Assembly: GCF_014217805.1 (NCBI RefSeq)
Contig: NZ_CP055156.1
Span: 3,912,585 to 3,976,584 of the forward strand
Length of the DNA: 64,000 nt
Direction of reading: 5' to 3'
Source: Adhaeribacter swui
GTDB taxonomy: Bacteria; Bacteroidota; Bacteroidia; Cytophagales; Hymenobacteraceae
The notes under the pieces were generated by a model that worked only from the letters and a program-made list of their open reading frames with translations, was not told the origin of the DNA and did no database searches. Positions 44,882-54,135 of this stretch are shown here, piece after piece (within the stretch, counting starts at the first letter, position 1; each line of letters starts with the position of its first letter). A program made the translations under genes and the position numbers.

Positions 44882-47293
44882 ATGAAACACGCACTTTTAC
44901 TTAGTTTTTTAATTTTTTGCCCTTTATTTGTTTTTGCCCAGTTTACCGTAACTGGCCAGATTACCGAAGCCGGTTCCCAAAAGCCTTTGGTGGGAGCCAC
45001 CGTGCAAATTAATCAAACCGGCACCATTACCAACGAGCAAGGGTATTACGAGTTAAACGCCATTCCCTCCGGAAAGCAAGTATTGCAGGTATCGTACGTG
45101 GGCTACGAAGCCAGTAAAACGGAAATTACCGTTAATCAAAATACTACGCGTAACTTAACGCTCAACCTCAGCAGCATCCGGGCCAACGAAGTGGTAATAC
45201 AGGCTACCCGCGCCAACGATAAAACCGGTACTACTTTTACCAACGTCAGCAAAGAGCAAATTGCCGCCCGCAATTTTGGGCAGGATTTACCTTATTTGCT
45301 GGAGCAAACGCCTTCGGTAGTAGTTAATTCCGATGCGGGTGCCGGTGTGGGGTATACGGGTATCCGCATCCGGGGCTCCGATATTACCCGCATTAACGTT
45401 ACGGTAAATGGTATTCCGGTAAACGATGCCGAGTCGCACGGGGCTTTTTTCGTGAATATGCCGGATTTAGCTTCGTCGGTGCAGGATATGCAGGTGCAAC
45501 GGGGCGTAGGAACTTCTACCAATGGCGCTGGTGCCTTTGGGGCCAGCATCAACATGCGCACCATAGGGGTAAACCGCGAAGCCTATGCCGAAGTCAACAA
45601 TACCTTTGGGTCTTATAACACCTGGAAGCATACCGTTGCTTTTGGTACTGGTTTAATTAATAACAAGTTTACGGTGGATGGCCGCTTATCCCGGATTTCG
45701 TCGGATGGTTACGTCGACCGGGCTTTTTCCAAATTAAAGTCGTACTACCTGGCGGCGGGTTACAACGGTAAATCGGGCATGCTCAAATTTGTTACTTTCT
45801 CGGGGCAGGAGCAAACCTATCAAGCCTGGAATGGGGTACCCGAAGATTCGCTTAAAACCAATCGGCGGTATAATTCTTTAACCTACGACAACGAAACTGA
45901 TAATTACCAGCAAGATCACTACCAACTGCATTATTCTAAAACTTTCGGGCCGCAGTTTGATTTTGGTGGCGCTTTTCATTTAACCCGCGGCAAAGGCTAC
46001 TACGAACAATACAAAACTGACCAGAGCCTGGCTAATTATAATGTGCCTCCGGTAGTATTGGGCGATACTACCATAACGAACACCGATTTAATCCGCCGCA
46101 AATGGCTCGATAATTATTTTTACGGGGCAACCTACGCTTTAAACTACCGGGCGCCCCAAAGCACCTTCTCGGCTACCTTGGGTGGTTCCTGGAACCGCTA
46201 CGACGGCGACCATTACGGCGAAATTATCTGGGCGCGTTACGCTTCCAGCAGCGAAATTCGGCAGCGTTATTACCAGGGCGATGCTTTAAAAACCGACTTT
46301 ACAGTGTATGGCAAAGTAAATTATCAGGCGAACGAGCAATTGGGCTTTTTTGGCGATGTGCAATACCGCACCATTACTTACGACCTGAAAGGCACCGACG
46401 ATAACCAGCGCAACGTAACGCAGCAAGCTGATTTTCAATTTTTAAATCCGAAGGCCGGCGTTACTTACGCTTTTACTCCGGGCCAGACTATTTACGCTTC
46501 TTACGCCGTAGGAAACCGCGAACCCGTTCGCAGCGATTTCGTGGACCGCAAAGGAGCCGAGCAACCCAAGGCCGAAACCATGTACAACCTGGAAGCCGGT
46601 TACCGTTTACGCGGTAACCAAACAAACAGCAACGGCCAGCCCCTCACGTATAGCCTGGATGTTAATTACTTTTACATGGATTATTACAACCAACTGGTGT
46701 TAACCGGCCAGTTAAACGATGTGGGTTCGGCGTTGCGCACCAACATAAAACGCAGCTACCGCACCGGGGTAGAACTCGCGGGTTTGGCTAACTGGCGCAA
46801 TGTGGTGGAAGTGAGTAGCACTTTAACCTTAAGTCGTAATAAAATTAAAAATTACGCCGAAACGGTTTACGTGTACGATGCTGATTACAACGTAGAAAAT
46901 ACGGTAGTTAATAATTACGCCGAAACTGATATTTCTTTCTCGCCCAACGTAGTGTCGGCGCATAAAGTAGAGGTACAACCAGTAAAAGGTTTTAAAGCAG
47001 CTATTTTGTATAAAACCGTGAGCAAGCAATACTTGGATAATACTTCCAGCGAAGAGCGTAAAATAAACGGATACCAAGTGGCCGATCTACGCTTCCGGTA
47101 CGTTGTTCAACCCACTTTTATGAAAGAACTGGAATTGGCTTTGTTGATCAATAACGTTTTAAATAAAAAGTACGAAGCCAACGGCTATACTTTCAGCGAA
47201 CAATACTCCGGCGACCCCACCCGCTACGATTATAATTACTATTATCCGCAGGCCACCCGTAATTTCCTGTTATCGGTAGGCGTTAAGTTCTAG
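44882..47293 (+). CDS. TonB-dependent receptor under TPP riboswitch control (thiamine-type uptake)
   Basis: I take the ATG at 44882 (804 residues); the upstream TTG at 44834 gives a non-signal leader. Signal peptide LLSFLIFCPLFVFAQ, then a CarboxypepD_reg-like domain (about 22-105, VTGQITEAGSQKPLVGATVQ). The plug (about 115-225) has QDLPYLLEQTPSVVVNSDAG and GYTGIRIRGSDITRINVTVN. The barrel follows. Because a TPP riboswitch controls it, it most likely imports thiamine, a phosphate ester or a pyrimidine precursor. This kind of TPP-controlled outer-membrane receptor is known in Bacteroidota from comparative studies. No inner-membrane partner gene is nearby. Confidence 0.9.
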   Translation: MKHALLLSFLIFCPLFVFAQFTVTGQITEAGSQKPLVGATVQINQTGTITNEQGYYELNAIPSGKQVLQVSYVGYEASKTEITVNQNTTRNLTLNLSSIRANEVVIQATRANDKTGTTFTNVSKEQIAARNFGQDLPYLLEQTPSVVVNSDAGAGVGYTGIRIRGSDITRINVTVNGIPVNDAESHGAFFVNMPDLASSVQDMQVQRGVGTSTNGAGAFGASINMRTIGVNREAYAEVNNTFGSYNTWKHTVAFGTGLINNKFTVDGRLSRISSDGYVDRAFSKLKSYYLAAGYNGKSGMLKFVTFSGQEQTYQAWNGVPEDSLKTNRRYNSLTYDNETDNYQQDHYQLHYSKTFGPQFDFGGAFHLTRGKGYYEQYKTDQSLANYNVPPVVLGDTTITNTDLIRRKWLDNYFYGATYALNYRAPQSTFSATLGGSWNRYDGDHYGEIIWARYASSSEIRQRYYQGDALKTDFTVYGKVNYQANEQLGFFGDVQYRTITYDLKGTDDNQRNVTQQADFQFLNPKAGVTYAFTPGQTIYASYAVGNREPVRSDFVDRKGAEQPKAETMYNLEAGYRLRGNQTNSNGQPLTYSLDVNYFYMDYYNQLVLTGQLNDVGSALRTNIKRSYRTGVELAGLANWRNVVEVSSTLTLSRNKIKNYAETVYVYDADYNVENTVVNNYAETDISFSPNVVSAHKVEVQPVKGFKAAILYKTVSKQYLDNTSSEERKINGYQVADLRFRYVVQPTFMKELELALLINNVLNKKYEANGYTFSEQYSGDPTRYDYNYYYPQATRNFLLSVGVKF

Positions 47294-47649
47294 ATCGCAG
47301 ATTTTCGCGGATTTGGCGGATTGCGCGGGTTCATTAATATGTAGCGTTTCAAATAAAATAAACTTGGATAAATGTTAGAAAAGGCTTCTTCGGAGGTCTT
47401 TTTTGTTTTGCACCAACGGGTAGAAAGAAGTAAGCAGGAAAACATTGGGAATGGGAGAGGAAATAAAATCAACTTATTTTATCTAAACCATTTCTAAACT
47501 CAATAGAATTCTAAACTTTGGTAACAGCACATCTCCATCCAAGATTAAATAGTATATTTAGATTTACGATAAAAGAACCCGGATACTGTTGCTTAGTAGA
47601 ATAATAACACATTCTGTGAAATCCGTTTAATCTGCCAAATCCGCGATTT
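47294..47649. other. Spacer with terminator and CGCGGATTTGGC repeat arms
   Basis: A spacer of about 356 bp upstream of the acyl-CoA dehydrogenase. CGCGGATTTGGCGGA (47306-47320) and its near reverse complement TCTGCCAAATCCGCG (47631-47645) bracket it. A terminator (47379-47404) ends the receptor transcript. No gene is seen. Confidence 0.5.
47379..47404 (+). terminator. Terminator after TonB-dependent receptor
   Basis: Stem GGCTTC / GAGGTC (with G-T pairs) closed by a stable TTCG tetraloop, extended by AAAA/TTTT and followed by six T bases. Confidence 0.75.
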
Positions 47650-48807
47650 ATGACTGACTATTTTAAAATTTCGGACCTGCTCACCGACGAACACCGGCTC
47701 ATTCAGCAAACCATGCGCGATTTTGTGCAGCGCGAAATTTCTCCCAACATCGAGCAATGGGCGCAGGAGGCGTACTTTCCGCCGGAAATCGTGCGCAAGT
47801 TTGGGGAGGTAGGGGCGTTTGGGCCAACCATTCCAACGGAGTACGGTGGGGGCGGACTGGATTATATTTCGTATGGCCTGATCATGCAGGAATTAGAACG
47901 CGGCGACTCAGGCATGCGGTCTACGGCATCGGTGCAAGGTTCGCTGGTAATGTTCCCTATCTACCAGTACGGCTCCGAAGAACAACGGCGGAAATATTTG
48001 CCTAAACTGGCCAGCGGTGAATGGTTAGGTTGTTTTGGTTTAACGGAACCCGATTATGGTTCTAATCCGGGCGGCATGCTCACGAACATCAAAGAAGAAG
48101 GCGATTATTATATTCTGAACGGATCCAAAATGTGGATTTCTAACGCACCAGCTTGCCAGGTTGCGGTAGTATGGGCCAAAAATGAGGCCGGTCGCATTAA
48201 AGGCGTGATCGTGGAGCGCGGCATGGAAGGTTTTTCTACGCCCGAAATTCATAATAAATGGAGTTTGCGCGCCAGCACTACCGGCGAGTTGGTTTTTGAT
48301 AATGTAAAAATCCCGAAAGAAAATATTTTGCCCAACATCGAAGGTTTAAAAGGACCATTAAGTTGCCTGGATTCGGCCCGGTACGGTATTGCTTGGGGAG
48401 CCATTGGTGCCGCTATTGATTGTTACGAATCGGCGCTCCGGTACGCTCAACAACGCATACAATTCGATAAACCTATTGCTTCTTTTCAGTTAATCCAAAA
48501 AAAACTGGCCGAAATGCTCACCGAAATTACCAAAGCCCAACTGCTAGCCTGGCGTTTAGGTATGCTTAAAAACGAAGGCAAAGCTACCACCCAGCAAATA
48601 TCTATGGCCAAGCGCAACAGTGTAGATATGGCTTTACAAGTAGCCCGCGAAGCCCGCCAAATCCACGGGGGCATGGGCATAACCGGTGAGTACCCCATCA
48701 TGCGCCACATGATGAACCTGGAATCCGTAATCACCTACGAAGGCACCCACGACATTCATTTACTCATTACCGGCGCTGATATTACCGGCATTCCAGCTTT
48801 TAAATAA
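47650..48807 (+). CDS. Acyl-CoA dehydrogenase, glutaryl-CoA type
   Basis: A 385-residue flavoprotein. The all-alpha N-terminal domain holds GLIMQELERGDSGMRSTASV, then come the beta domain with LGCFGLTEPDYGSNPGG and the alpha C-terminal domain. The catalytic base is Glu364 in the conserved YEGTHDIH, and the RHMMNLESVITYEG stretch precedes it. Among acyl-CoA dehydrogenases the VQGSLVMFPIYQYGSEEQRR and LTEPDYGSNPGGM patterns are closest to glutaryl-CoA dehydrogenase (lysine/tryptophan breakdown). The last codons (Ile-Pro-Ala-Phe-Lys, then stop) lie in a long palindrome that probably serves as terminator. Confidence 0.9.
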   Translation: MTDYFKISDLLTDEHRLIQQTMRDFVQREISPNIEQWAQEAYFPPEIVRKFGEVGAFGPTIPTEYGGGGLDYISYGLIMQELERGDSGMRSTASVQGSLVMFPIYQYGSEEQRRKYLPKLASGEWLGCFGLTEPDYGSNPGGMLTNIKEEGDYYILNGSKMWISNAPACQVAVVWAKNEAGRIKGVIVERGMEGFSTPEIHNKWSLRASTTGELVFDNVKIPKENILPNIEGLKGPLSCLDSARYGIAWGAIGAAIDCYESALRYAQQRIQFDKPIASFQLIQKKLAEMLTEITKAQLLAWRLGMLKNEGKATTQQISMAKRNSVDMALQVAREARQIHGGMGITGEYPIMRHMMNLESVITYEGTHDIHLLITGADITGIPAFK

Positions 48808-48845
48808 TATAAATTTTAAAAATTTATATTATTTAAAAGCTGGAA
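48791..48845. terminator. Perfect 55-bp palindrome across the stop codon
   Basis: 27-bp arms (48791-48817 and 48819-48845) are perfectly complementary around a single A. The left arm includes the last four codons and the TAA stop of the acyl-CoA dehydrogenase. Its AT-rich, self-complementary form would fold as a terminator hairpin, although it lacks a GC-rich stem. Confidence 0.75.
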
Positions 48846-48910
48846 CTAGCGCAAGTGTTAAGCCTAGCGTCACTTGTGCTCCATAGACAACTGGAAGTCT
48901 CCCGACTTCT
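48846..48910. repeat. Small hairpin repeats after palindrome
   Basis: AGCGCAAGTG (48848-48857) pairs loosely with CACTTGTGCT (48871-48880). GGAAGTC and GACTTCT-like text follows near 48894-48909. Similar AGCGC(G/A)AGTGT text stands at about 40485. Confidence 0.4.
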
Positions 48911-48958
48911 GAAACAAATGAATAATTCTTGTTTTACCATTTAATTAATATACCCACA

Positions 48959-49345
48959 ATGACTAGACAAAATATTGCTTCGGGTGCTATTTGGGAAGAT
49001 GTGGTAGGATATTCAAGAGCCGTACGGGTTGGAAATGTAGTGGAAGTAGCCGGTACCACCGCCGTAGCTGGTGACCTGATTATTGGCCTGGACGATCCTT
49101 ATGAGCAAACCAAATTTATTTTAAGTAAAATAGAAAAAGCGTTGCAGGAAGCTGGAGCCAGTCTGGCAGATGTAGTCCGGACTCGGATGTTTGTGGTAGA
49201 TATTTCGAGTTGGGAAGAAATTGGGCGGGCGCACGGCGAATTTTTTAAAAATATTAAACCGGTAACTTCTATGCTGGAGGTAAAAGCCCTCATTCAACCT
49301 GGATTATTGGTAGAAATAGAAGCAACTGCTATTATTCCGGATTAA
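48959..49345 (+). CDS. RidA family protein (reactive intermediate deaminase)
   Basis: I take the ATG at 48959 (128 residues); the TTG at 48929 would add 10 residues of no sense. The protein has the YjgF/RidA fold: IASGAIWEDVVGYSRAVRVG, VEVAGTTAVAGD, QTKFILSKIEKALQEAGASL, VVRTRMFVVDIS and the C-terminal MLEVKALIQPGLLVEIEATA. The usual active-site Arg (in VVRTRMFV) and Glu (EIEATA) are present. RidA enzymes hydrolyse reactive enamine/imine products in amino-acid metabolism. It probably has its own promoter. Confidence 0.88.
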   Translation: MTRQNIASGAIWEDVVGYSRAVRVGNVVEVAGTTAVAGDLIIGLDDPYEQTKFILSKIEKALQEAGASLADVVRTRMFVVDISSWEEIGRAHGEFFKNIKPVTSMLEVKALIQPGLLVEIEATAIIPD

Positions 49346-49579
49346 AAAAACTCTTAATTAATATTGCCTAATACAATGCTTTTAGTTTAAGATAATCCTG
49401 CCGTAAACTTAATTTTAATAGGGCTTAGTTATTGATATGTTTTGCTAATTAAATTAGAAATTATGTGTGAATAATTAAAATATTTAGTTTTTTAGTTGAT
49501 TTTCTTACTAAAAAGGAGCCTTTTACCGGCTAAAAGTGTTATCTTTAAGTTATAAAAACGGACTTCGAGTTATACTTAT

Positions 49580-50620
49580 ATGCGTGAAGATTATTTAAGC
49601 GGCGATGACGAAAACATGTCGCAGGCTGAAAAAGAAATAGATAAAGCGCTCCGGCCCCTTAGTTTTCGGGATTTTACCGGTCAGGATAAAATTGTCGAAA
49701 ATTTAAAAATATTCGTGTTGGCTGCCCGTCGCCGCGGCGAAGCCCTCGACCACGTCCTCTTGCATGGGCCTCCCGGTTTAGGTAAAACTACCCTATCGCA
49801 CATTATTGCATCGGAACTGGACGCCAATATTAAAATGACTTCCGGGCCAGTACTGGATAAACCAAGCGATTTAGCCGGTTTGTTAACCAATTTAGAACGT
49901 AACGATGTTTTATTCATCGACGAGATTCACCGGTTAAACCCTATTGTGGAAGAGTATTTATACTCGGCCATGGAAGATTATAAGATTGATATTATGCTGG
50001 ACTCCGGCCCCAATGCCCGGACTGTGCAAATCAGTCTGAATCCGTTTACGTTAATTGGGGCTACCACCCGTTCGGGTTTATTGACATCGCCACTACGAGC
50101 CCGTTTTGGCATTAACTCGCGGCTGGAGTATTACGATTCTGCTTTGTTAACCAGCATTGTCAAGCGGTCGGCGGATATTTTGGGTTCACCTATCCACGAT
50201 GATGCAGCCTATGAAATTGCCCGCCGGAGCCGTGGTACCCCGCGTATTGCCAACAACTTACTGCGACGTACCCGCGACTTTGCCCAGATTAAAGGTGATG
50301 GTACCATTACCGTAGAAATTGCCCAGTTTGCCCTGAATGCCCTGGACGTAGATCATAATGGCCTGGACGAAATGGATAACCGAATTTTAAATACCATTAT
50401 CGATAAATTTAAAGGTGGTCCGGTAGGGTTATCTACCATTGCTACAGCTTGCGGCGAAGAATCCGAGACCATTGAAGAAGTATACGAACCATTCCTGATC
50501 CAGGAAGGCTATATTAAACGGACGGCTCGCGGACGGGAAGCTACGGAATTAGCTTATATCCACCTGGGTAAAATACCGCCCCGGCAAATTGGTACTTTGT
50601 TTGATTCGCCTTTATCTTAA
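49580..50620 (+). CDS. ruvB: Holliday junction branch migration ATPase RuvB
   Basis: A 346-residue RuvB, the hexameric motor that drives branch migration with RuvA. Walker A is GPPGLGKT (residues 63-70), Walker B is LFIDEIHRL, and sensor 1 falls in [22 protein letters not shown]. The C-terminal winged helix contains [16 protein letters not shown] and [17 protein letters not shown]. The start is an ATG. It has a conserved length and no sign of damage. A terminator follows, so the next gene (QueG) is separate. No ruvA or ruvC is seen here. Confidence 0.97.
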   Translation: MREDYLSGDDENMSQAEKEIDKALRPLSFRDFTGQDKIVENLKIFVLAARRRGEALDHVLLHGPPGLGKTTLSHIIASELDANIKMTSGPVLDKPSDLAGLLTNLERNDVLFIDEIHRLNPIVEEYLYSAMEDYKIDIMLDSGPNARTVQISLNPFTLIGATTRSGLLTSPLRARFGINSRLEYYDSALLTSIVKRSADILGSPIHDDAAYEIARRSRGTPRIANNLLRRTRDFAQIKGDGTITVEIAQFALNALDVDHNGLDEMDNRILNTIIDKFKGGPVGLSTIATACGEESETIEEVYEPFLIQEGYIKRTARGREATELAYIHLGKIPPRQIGTLFDSPLS

Positions 50621-50641
50621 AAGCTAAAATTTAAAAATTTT

Positions 50642-50670
50642 AAAAAAGCAGGCTACGTGCCTGCTTTTTT
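50642..50670 (+). terminator. Terminator after ruvB
   Basis: Perfect 12-bp arms AAAAAAGCAGGC and GCCTGCTTTTTT around TACGT, 21 bp after the stop codon. Confidence 0.9.
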
Positions 50671-50759
50671 GCTTTTATGGGCAGTAACCGTGCTCAAGAA
50701 ATTTTTTGTAATTGAAGCTGGATGATAAAAGTAGTCGTGGGTAAGGATTAATTTTCTTT

Positions 50760-50767
50760 TAATTTTG
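50760..50767 (+). promoter_or_regulatory. Candidate -7 box before queG
   Basis: TAATTTTG fits TAnnTTTG, 26 bp before the queG start. No clear -33 element is seen at the usual distance. Confidence 0.35.
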
Positions 50768-50792
50768 TTATCGGCCTAAAGTAGGAAATCCA

Positions 50793-51728
50793 TTGACACC
50801 AACGCAACACTATACCCATTTAATAAAGCAAAAAGCAACCGAGCTGGGTTTTATGTATTGCGGTATATCCCGGGCTGAATTTCTGGAAGAAGAAGCGCCT
50901 AGGCTGGAAAACTGGCTTAACCGCCAGATGCATGGCCAAATGCATTACATGGAAAACCACTTCGACAAACGCCTGGACCCGCGCTTGCTCGTAGATGGCG
51001 CCAAATCCGTAGTTTCATTATTGCTCAATTATTATCCCGAAGAACAGCAGCCCGATGATACTTTTAAAATTTCCAAATACGCCTATGGTCAGGATTACCA
51101 TTTTGTTATAAAAGATAAATTGAAAAGTTTGCTGGCCTACATTCAGGAAGCAATCGGGGAAGTAGGAGGTCGGGCCTTTGTGGACTCGGCGCCGGTACTG
51201 GATAAAGCCTGGGCTAAAAAAAGTGGTTTGGGTTGGGTTGGTAAAAACAGCAATTTAATAACGCCGCAGGTAGGCAGTTTTTATTTTATTGCCGAGTTAA
51301 TTATTGATCTGGAACTGGAATACGATGGTCCGATAAAAGATTACTGCGGCACCTGCACCAAATGCCTGGATGCTTGCCCGACCAATGCTATTCTGGAGCC
51401 TTACGTGGTAGATGGCAGCAAATGTATTTCGTATTTTACCATTGAATTAAAAGACCAAATTCCGGCCGAGGTAAATGGTAAGTTTGGCAACTGGGTATTT
51501 GGCTGCGACATTTGCCAGGATGTTTGCCCCTGGAACCGTTTTGCCAAAGCCCATCAGGAACCAGCTTTTACGCCGCACCCGGGAATAAAAGAATTTTCAA
51601 AAAAAGATTGGCAGGAAATTACCGAAGAAATATTTAAAGAAGTGTTTCGTAAGTCGGCCGTTAAACGCACTGGTTATAACGGCCTCTTACGAAATATTAC
51701 ATTTGTGACGGAAAAAAACGAAGATTAA
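50793..51728 (+). CDS. queG: Epoxyqueuosine reductase
   Basis: A 311-residue cobalamin-dependent iron-sulfur enzyme for the last step of queuosine synthesis on tRNA. The start is a TTG. N-terminal segment: [20 protein letters not shown] and [18 protein letters not shown]. The middle part has [20 protein letters not shown] with catalytic Asp. Two [4Fe-4S] cluster motifs follow: Cys185, 188, 191, 195 ([12 protein letters not shown]) and Cys238, 241, 245 ([10 protein letters not shown]), with the remaining ligand presumably Cys211. Length and order are normal. It lies between ruvB and a small unknown gene. Confidence 0.95.
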   Translation: MTPTQHYTHLIKQKATELGFMYCGISRAEFLEEEAPRLENWLNRQMHGQMHYMENHFDKRLDPRLLVDGAKSVVSLLLNYYPEEQQPDDTFKISKYAYGQDYHFVIKDKLKSLLAYIQEAIGEVGGRAFVDSAPVLDKAWAKKSGLGWVGKNSNLITPQVGSFYFIAELIIDLELEYDGPIKDYCGTCTKCLDACPTNAILEPYVVDGSKCISYFTIELKDQIPAEVNGKFGNWVFGCDICQDVCPWNRFAKAHQEPAFTPHPGIKEFSKKDWQEITEEIFKEVFRKSAVKRTGYNGLLRNITFVTEKNED

Positions 51729-51732
51729 TTAA

Positions 51733-51921
51733 CTAGGAAGCTTTCGCAAAAACCCGGTTGATGATGCCATGATAAATGCCGGAGAAGCGGACGTAGCACC
51801 ATTTCCGTAATTCTTCTAGTTCTTCCTGAATGAGCATTTTAAAAGCTTTACGCAATTCTTTCTCAAATAACCGGACATCAAAACTTACTTTAACAAGAAT
51901 AGTTTTAACATACTCTAACAT
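51733..51921 (-). CDS. Small conserved-looking hypothetical protein (62 aa)
   Basis: A 62-residue ATG-started frame, basic and helical (VSFDVRLFEKELRKAFKMLI, EELEELRKWCYVRFSGIYHG). It converges on queG with only 4 bp between stop codons. I believe similar short proteins with an FEKELRKAxKML pattern exist in Cytophagales, but have no function for it. No signal or membrane helix is present. Confidence 0.6.
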   Translation of the reverse strand: MLEYVKTILVKVSFDVRLFEKELRKAFKMLIQEELEELRKWCYVRFSGIYHGIINRVFAKAS

Positions 51922-52140
51922 TTTGTTTGTTTATTTTAAAAATGAAATTATTCTTTAAACTACTCAAACCAAGTGCTTGTTTTGAGCTATCTAATATACG
52001 GGAATGTAGCTTAGATGTTGAATTAATTTTAAAGAATTGTTCAAATTTTAATAAACATGTTAATAATTAAGTTGTTAAAAATAGATTGGTTGTATTTTTT
52101 TAAATTCAAAAAAATATTTAAATTTTTTAAATTTATAACA

Positions 52141-52167
52141 AAAAAGGACGGGTTGTCCGTCCTTTTT
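52141..52167 (-). terminator. Terminator after ferritin-like genes
   Basis: Arms AAAAAGGACGG and CCGTCCTTTTT around GTTGT, 23 bp past the stop codon of the minus-strand gene at 52191. Confidence 0.85.
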
Positions 52168-52190
52168 AAGTATTACTAGGGAAAGCTTGT

Positions 52191-53027
52191 TTAATTTTTT
52201 AAAAAAGGCGTAACGATCGCTTGTATTTGTTCGGTACTTAAGGTCTCATCGAATGCTTCTGAAGCAGCCGCGTCGCTGATGGATATACCACCAAAAGTGC
52301 CCGTAATTTTTACGCCAGCCTGGGTGGTGGCTTCTTCTCCGTCGTAAATAGCCTGTACTAAAGCTGGTAAACCGCCCCGGTCTTTACCGGTAATCCAGGG
52401 CTTTTGATCAGCGGGAGCAGCTGCAAAATCGCGGCGCATGCGCCGAATATGGGCTGCGTGGCGTGCTTCTACCGAGTGAATTTGCAAAGCAGCCTGTAGT
52501 ACGTCGTTGTTGCTGATTAAAAAGGCCGCTTGACCTTTGTAGGCACGTACGCCGGTGTCTTCAAAAGCTTGAGCTACGGCCAACATTGTTGGGTAATCTT
52601 TAAATGTCATACCGCCCAAAGCGCCTTTAGCATCAAAATCAAAGCTGTCGGCGGTGTAAGTAGGAGCATCAGCACCCAGTGCACCTTTCAAGAAATTTAC
52701 GTGCGCTACTTCGTGGTTCCGGATGGTTTCAAAAGCTCCTTTACCAGCGGCACTGGCAAAAATATCGGTGGCAGCAGCTTGTTTGTAAAATTCTGCTTCC
52801 AGGTTTTCTAATAAGTAAGCAAATTTAAGTACATCGGTAACCGAGCGCGTAGTTGTTTGGCCATAGGCTTTGTTAAGCATAGCACCAAAAGCCAGGGGAA
52901 TGGCGGTGGCAGCTAACTTTTTGCCAAAACCAGCAAAATGTTTAAATACGGCCCGGCGCGAATCTAAACGCTCGTATATTTCCGGATCAGCTTTTTCTAT
53001 TTGGGTAAGCAGGTTATATATATTCAT
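52191..53027 (-). CDS. Exported ferritin-like domain protein (paralogue A)
   Basis: A 278-residue protein. The N-terminus has a long charged part and then a twin-arginine-like signal (DSRRAVFKHFAGFGKKLAAT), cut near AYGQ. The mature part is a four-helix ferritin-like domain with YLLENLEAEFYKQAA, NHEVAHVNFLKGAL, an FEDTGVRAYKG segment and SVEARHAAHIRRM. The Glu, the ExxH motifs and their spacing could form a di-iron site. It follows its paralogue (53051) on the same strand with a 23-bp gap, so the two are co-transcribed. Its role may be metal or oxidative-stress protection (inferred). Confidence 0.88.
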   Translation of the reverse strand: MNIYNLLTQIEKADPEIYERLDSRRAVFKHFAGFGKKLAATAIPLAFGAMLNKAYGQTTTRSVTDVLKFAYLLENLEAEFYKQAAATDIFASAAGKGAFETIRNHEVAHVNFLKGALGADAPTYTADSFDFDAKGALGGMTFKDYPTMLAVAQAFEDTGVRAYKGQAAFLISNNDVLQAALQIHSVEARHAAHIRRMRRDFAAAPADQKPWITGKDRGGLPALVQAIYDGEEATTQAGVKITGTFGGISISDAAASEAFDETLSTEQIQAIVTPFLKN

Positions 53028-53050
53028 GATTAGTTTCTCCTGATTTTAAA

Positions 53051-53800
53051 TTAAGATGTAGGTAATTTGCTGAAATCAATGGTTTCCTTAATAAAGGATT
53101 TAGCGGCGGCAAGAACTTCGGATGGCATTTTAGCATCATCAAAACCATTGGCATTGTTAGCCGTGTTGGCAAAAGTTCCGTTCGAGATCAGGTCAGCAAT
53201 TTCAGCAGCATGACGCGCTTCCACCGAAACGATTTTACCCGCGATAGTTAAAAAATCCGGATTGGTTAATAATTTGCCGGCGCCGTTGTAAGCCGTAACA
53301 CCTAAATCTTCAAAAGTTTTAGCAGCGGTTAGCACAGCATTTCGGTCTCCGAAATTAATAGAAGAAAAATCGGGAGTTAAGGCCGGAATAATGGCTGTAG
53401 GAGCAGCGGCGGTAATGGCTGCTTTAAAGAATTCGCGGTGCGCAATTTCGTGATCGCGAATGTCCGTGAAAATAGAAGTTTCCAGAGCCGTCATGCCCGA
53501 AAATTTGGTAGCTACCACTTGGGTGTAAAAAGCAGCTTCTAATTGTTCCAGCGCATACGCATAATTTAAAATTCCTACATCGCCCGAGCCCAGGCTTACG
53601 GCACCAGTACCGGTAGTTGGGGGAGTATCTACTACGCCGTTAAATTTCCCGTCATCGTCGTCGTTACAACCAGATATCAGGAGGGTAGTTAATGCGGCTC
53701 CCGCTCCGGCAAATTTAAAGAAGCTTTTCCGGTTAATGGGTTTATTAACCGACTCGGTTAACCCATTACCGCTTGCATTCGGTTTTGATAGTTTCGTCAT
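53051..53800 (-). CDS. Exported ferritin-like domain protein, lipoprotein-like (paralogue B)
   Basis: A 249-residue protein, first gene of the pair. The signal part reads INRKSFFKFAGAGAALTTLL followed by ISGCNDDDDG: a Tat-like segment (Arg-Lys, not Arg-Arg) joined to a lipobox with Cys. The ferritin-like domain has YALEQLEAAFYTQVV, RDHEIAHREFFKAAI, FEDLGVTAYNGA and SVEARHAAEIADL. All match the paralogue downstream. It should be a lipoprotein on the periplasmic side. Bacteroidota often carry these as pairs. Confidence 0.88.
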   Translation of the reverse strand: MTKLSKPNASGNGLTESVNKPINRKSFFKFAGAGAALTTLLISGCNDDDDGKFNGVVDTPPTTGTGAVSLGSGDVGILNYAYALEQLEAAFYTQVVATKFSGMTALETSIFTDIRDHEIAHREFFKAAITAAAPTAIIPALTPDFSSINFGDRNAVLTAAKTFEDLGVTAYNGAGKLLTNPDFLTIAGKIVSVEARHAAEIADLISNGTFANTANNANGFDDAKMPSEVLAAAKSFIKETIDFSKLPTS

Positions 53801-54117
53801 AATTAGGTATGTTTTATAGAGTGTAACAAAAACTCTGACGAGCTGCCGCCAACTTTAATCATAGCGAATGAGGTAGCTGTTTCTCTTCAGATTTAACCGA
53901 CCTACGAAGTATGTCCGGAGTCTGGATTTTAAGATTTTTAAAAAAACGCGGTTTTATTTCTGATTTTTTAAAAAATCTGATTTCTTGATTTTGTGTAATG
54001 GTGTAAGTAATAGATTATCAATTATTTAAATTGGGTTGATATTTTGAGTAGTATAAATTTGAAAGAATAAATTTTAACTTGCCAACGTTGTTTTTACTGG
54101 AGATTTAAAAGACTCCG
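53801..54117. other. Spacer between divergent ferritin-like and BatD genes
   Basis: About 317 bp, AT-rich, with an AT block at 53930-53985. It should hold both promoters. No gene is seen. Confidence 0.4.
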
Positions 54118-54135
54118 GTGTTTATTAGCTATTCT

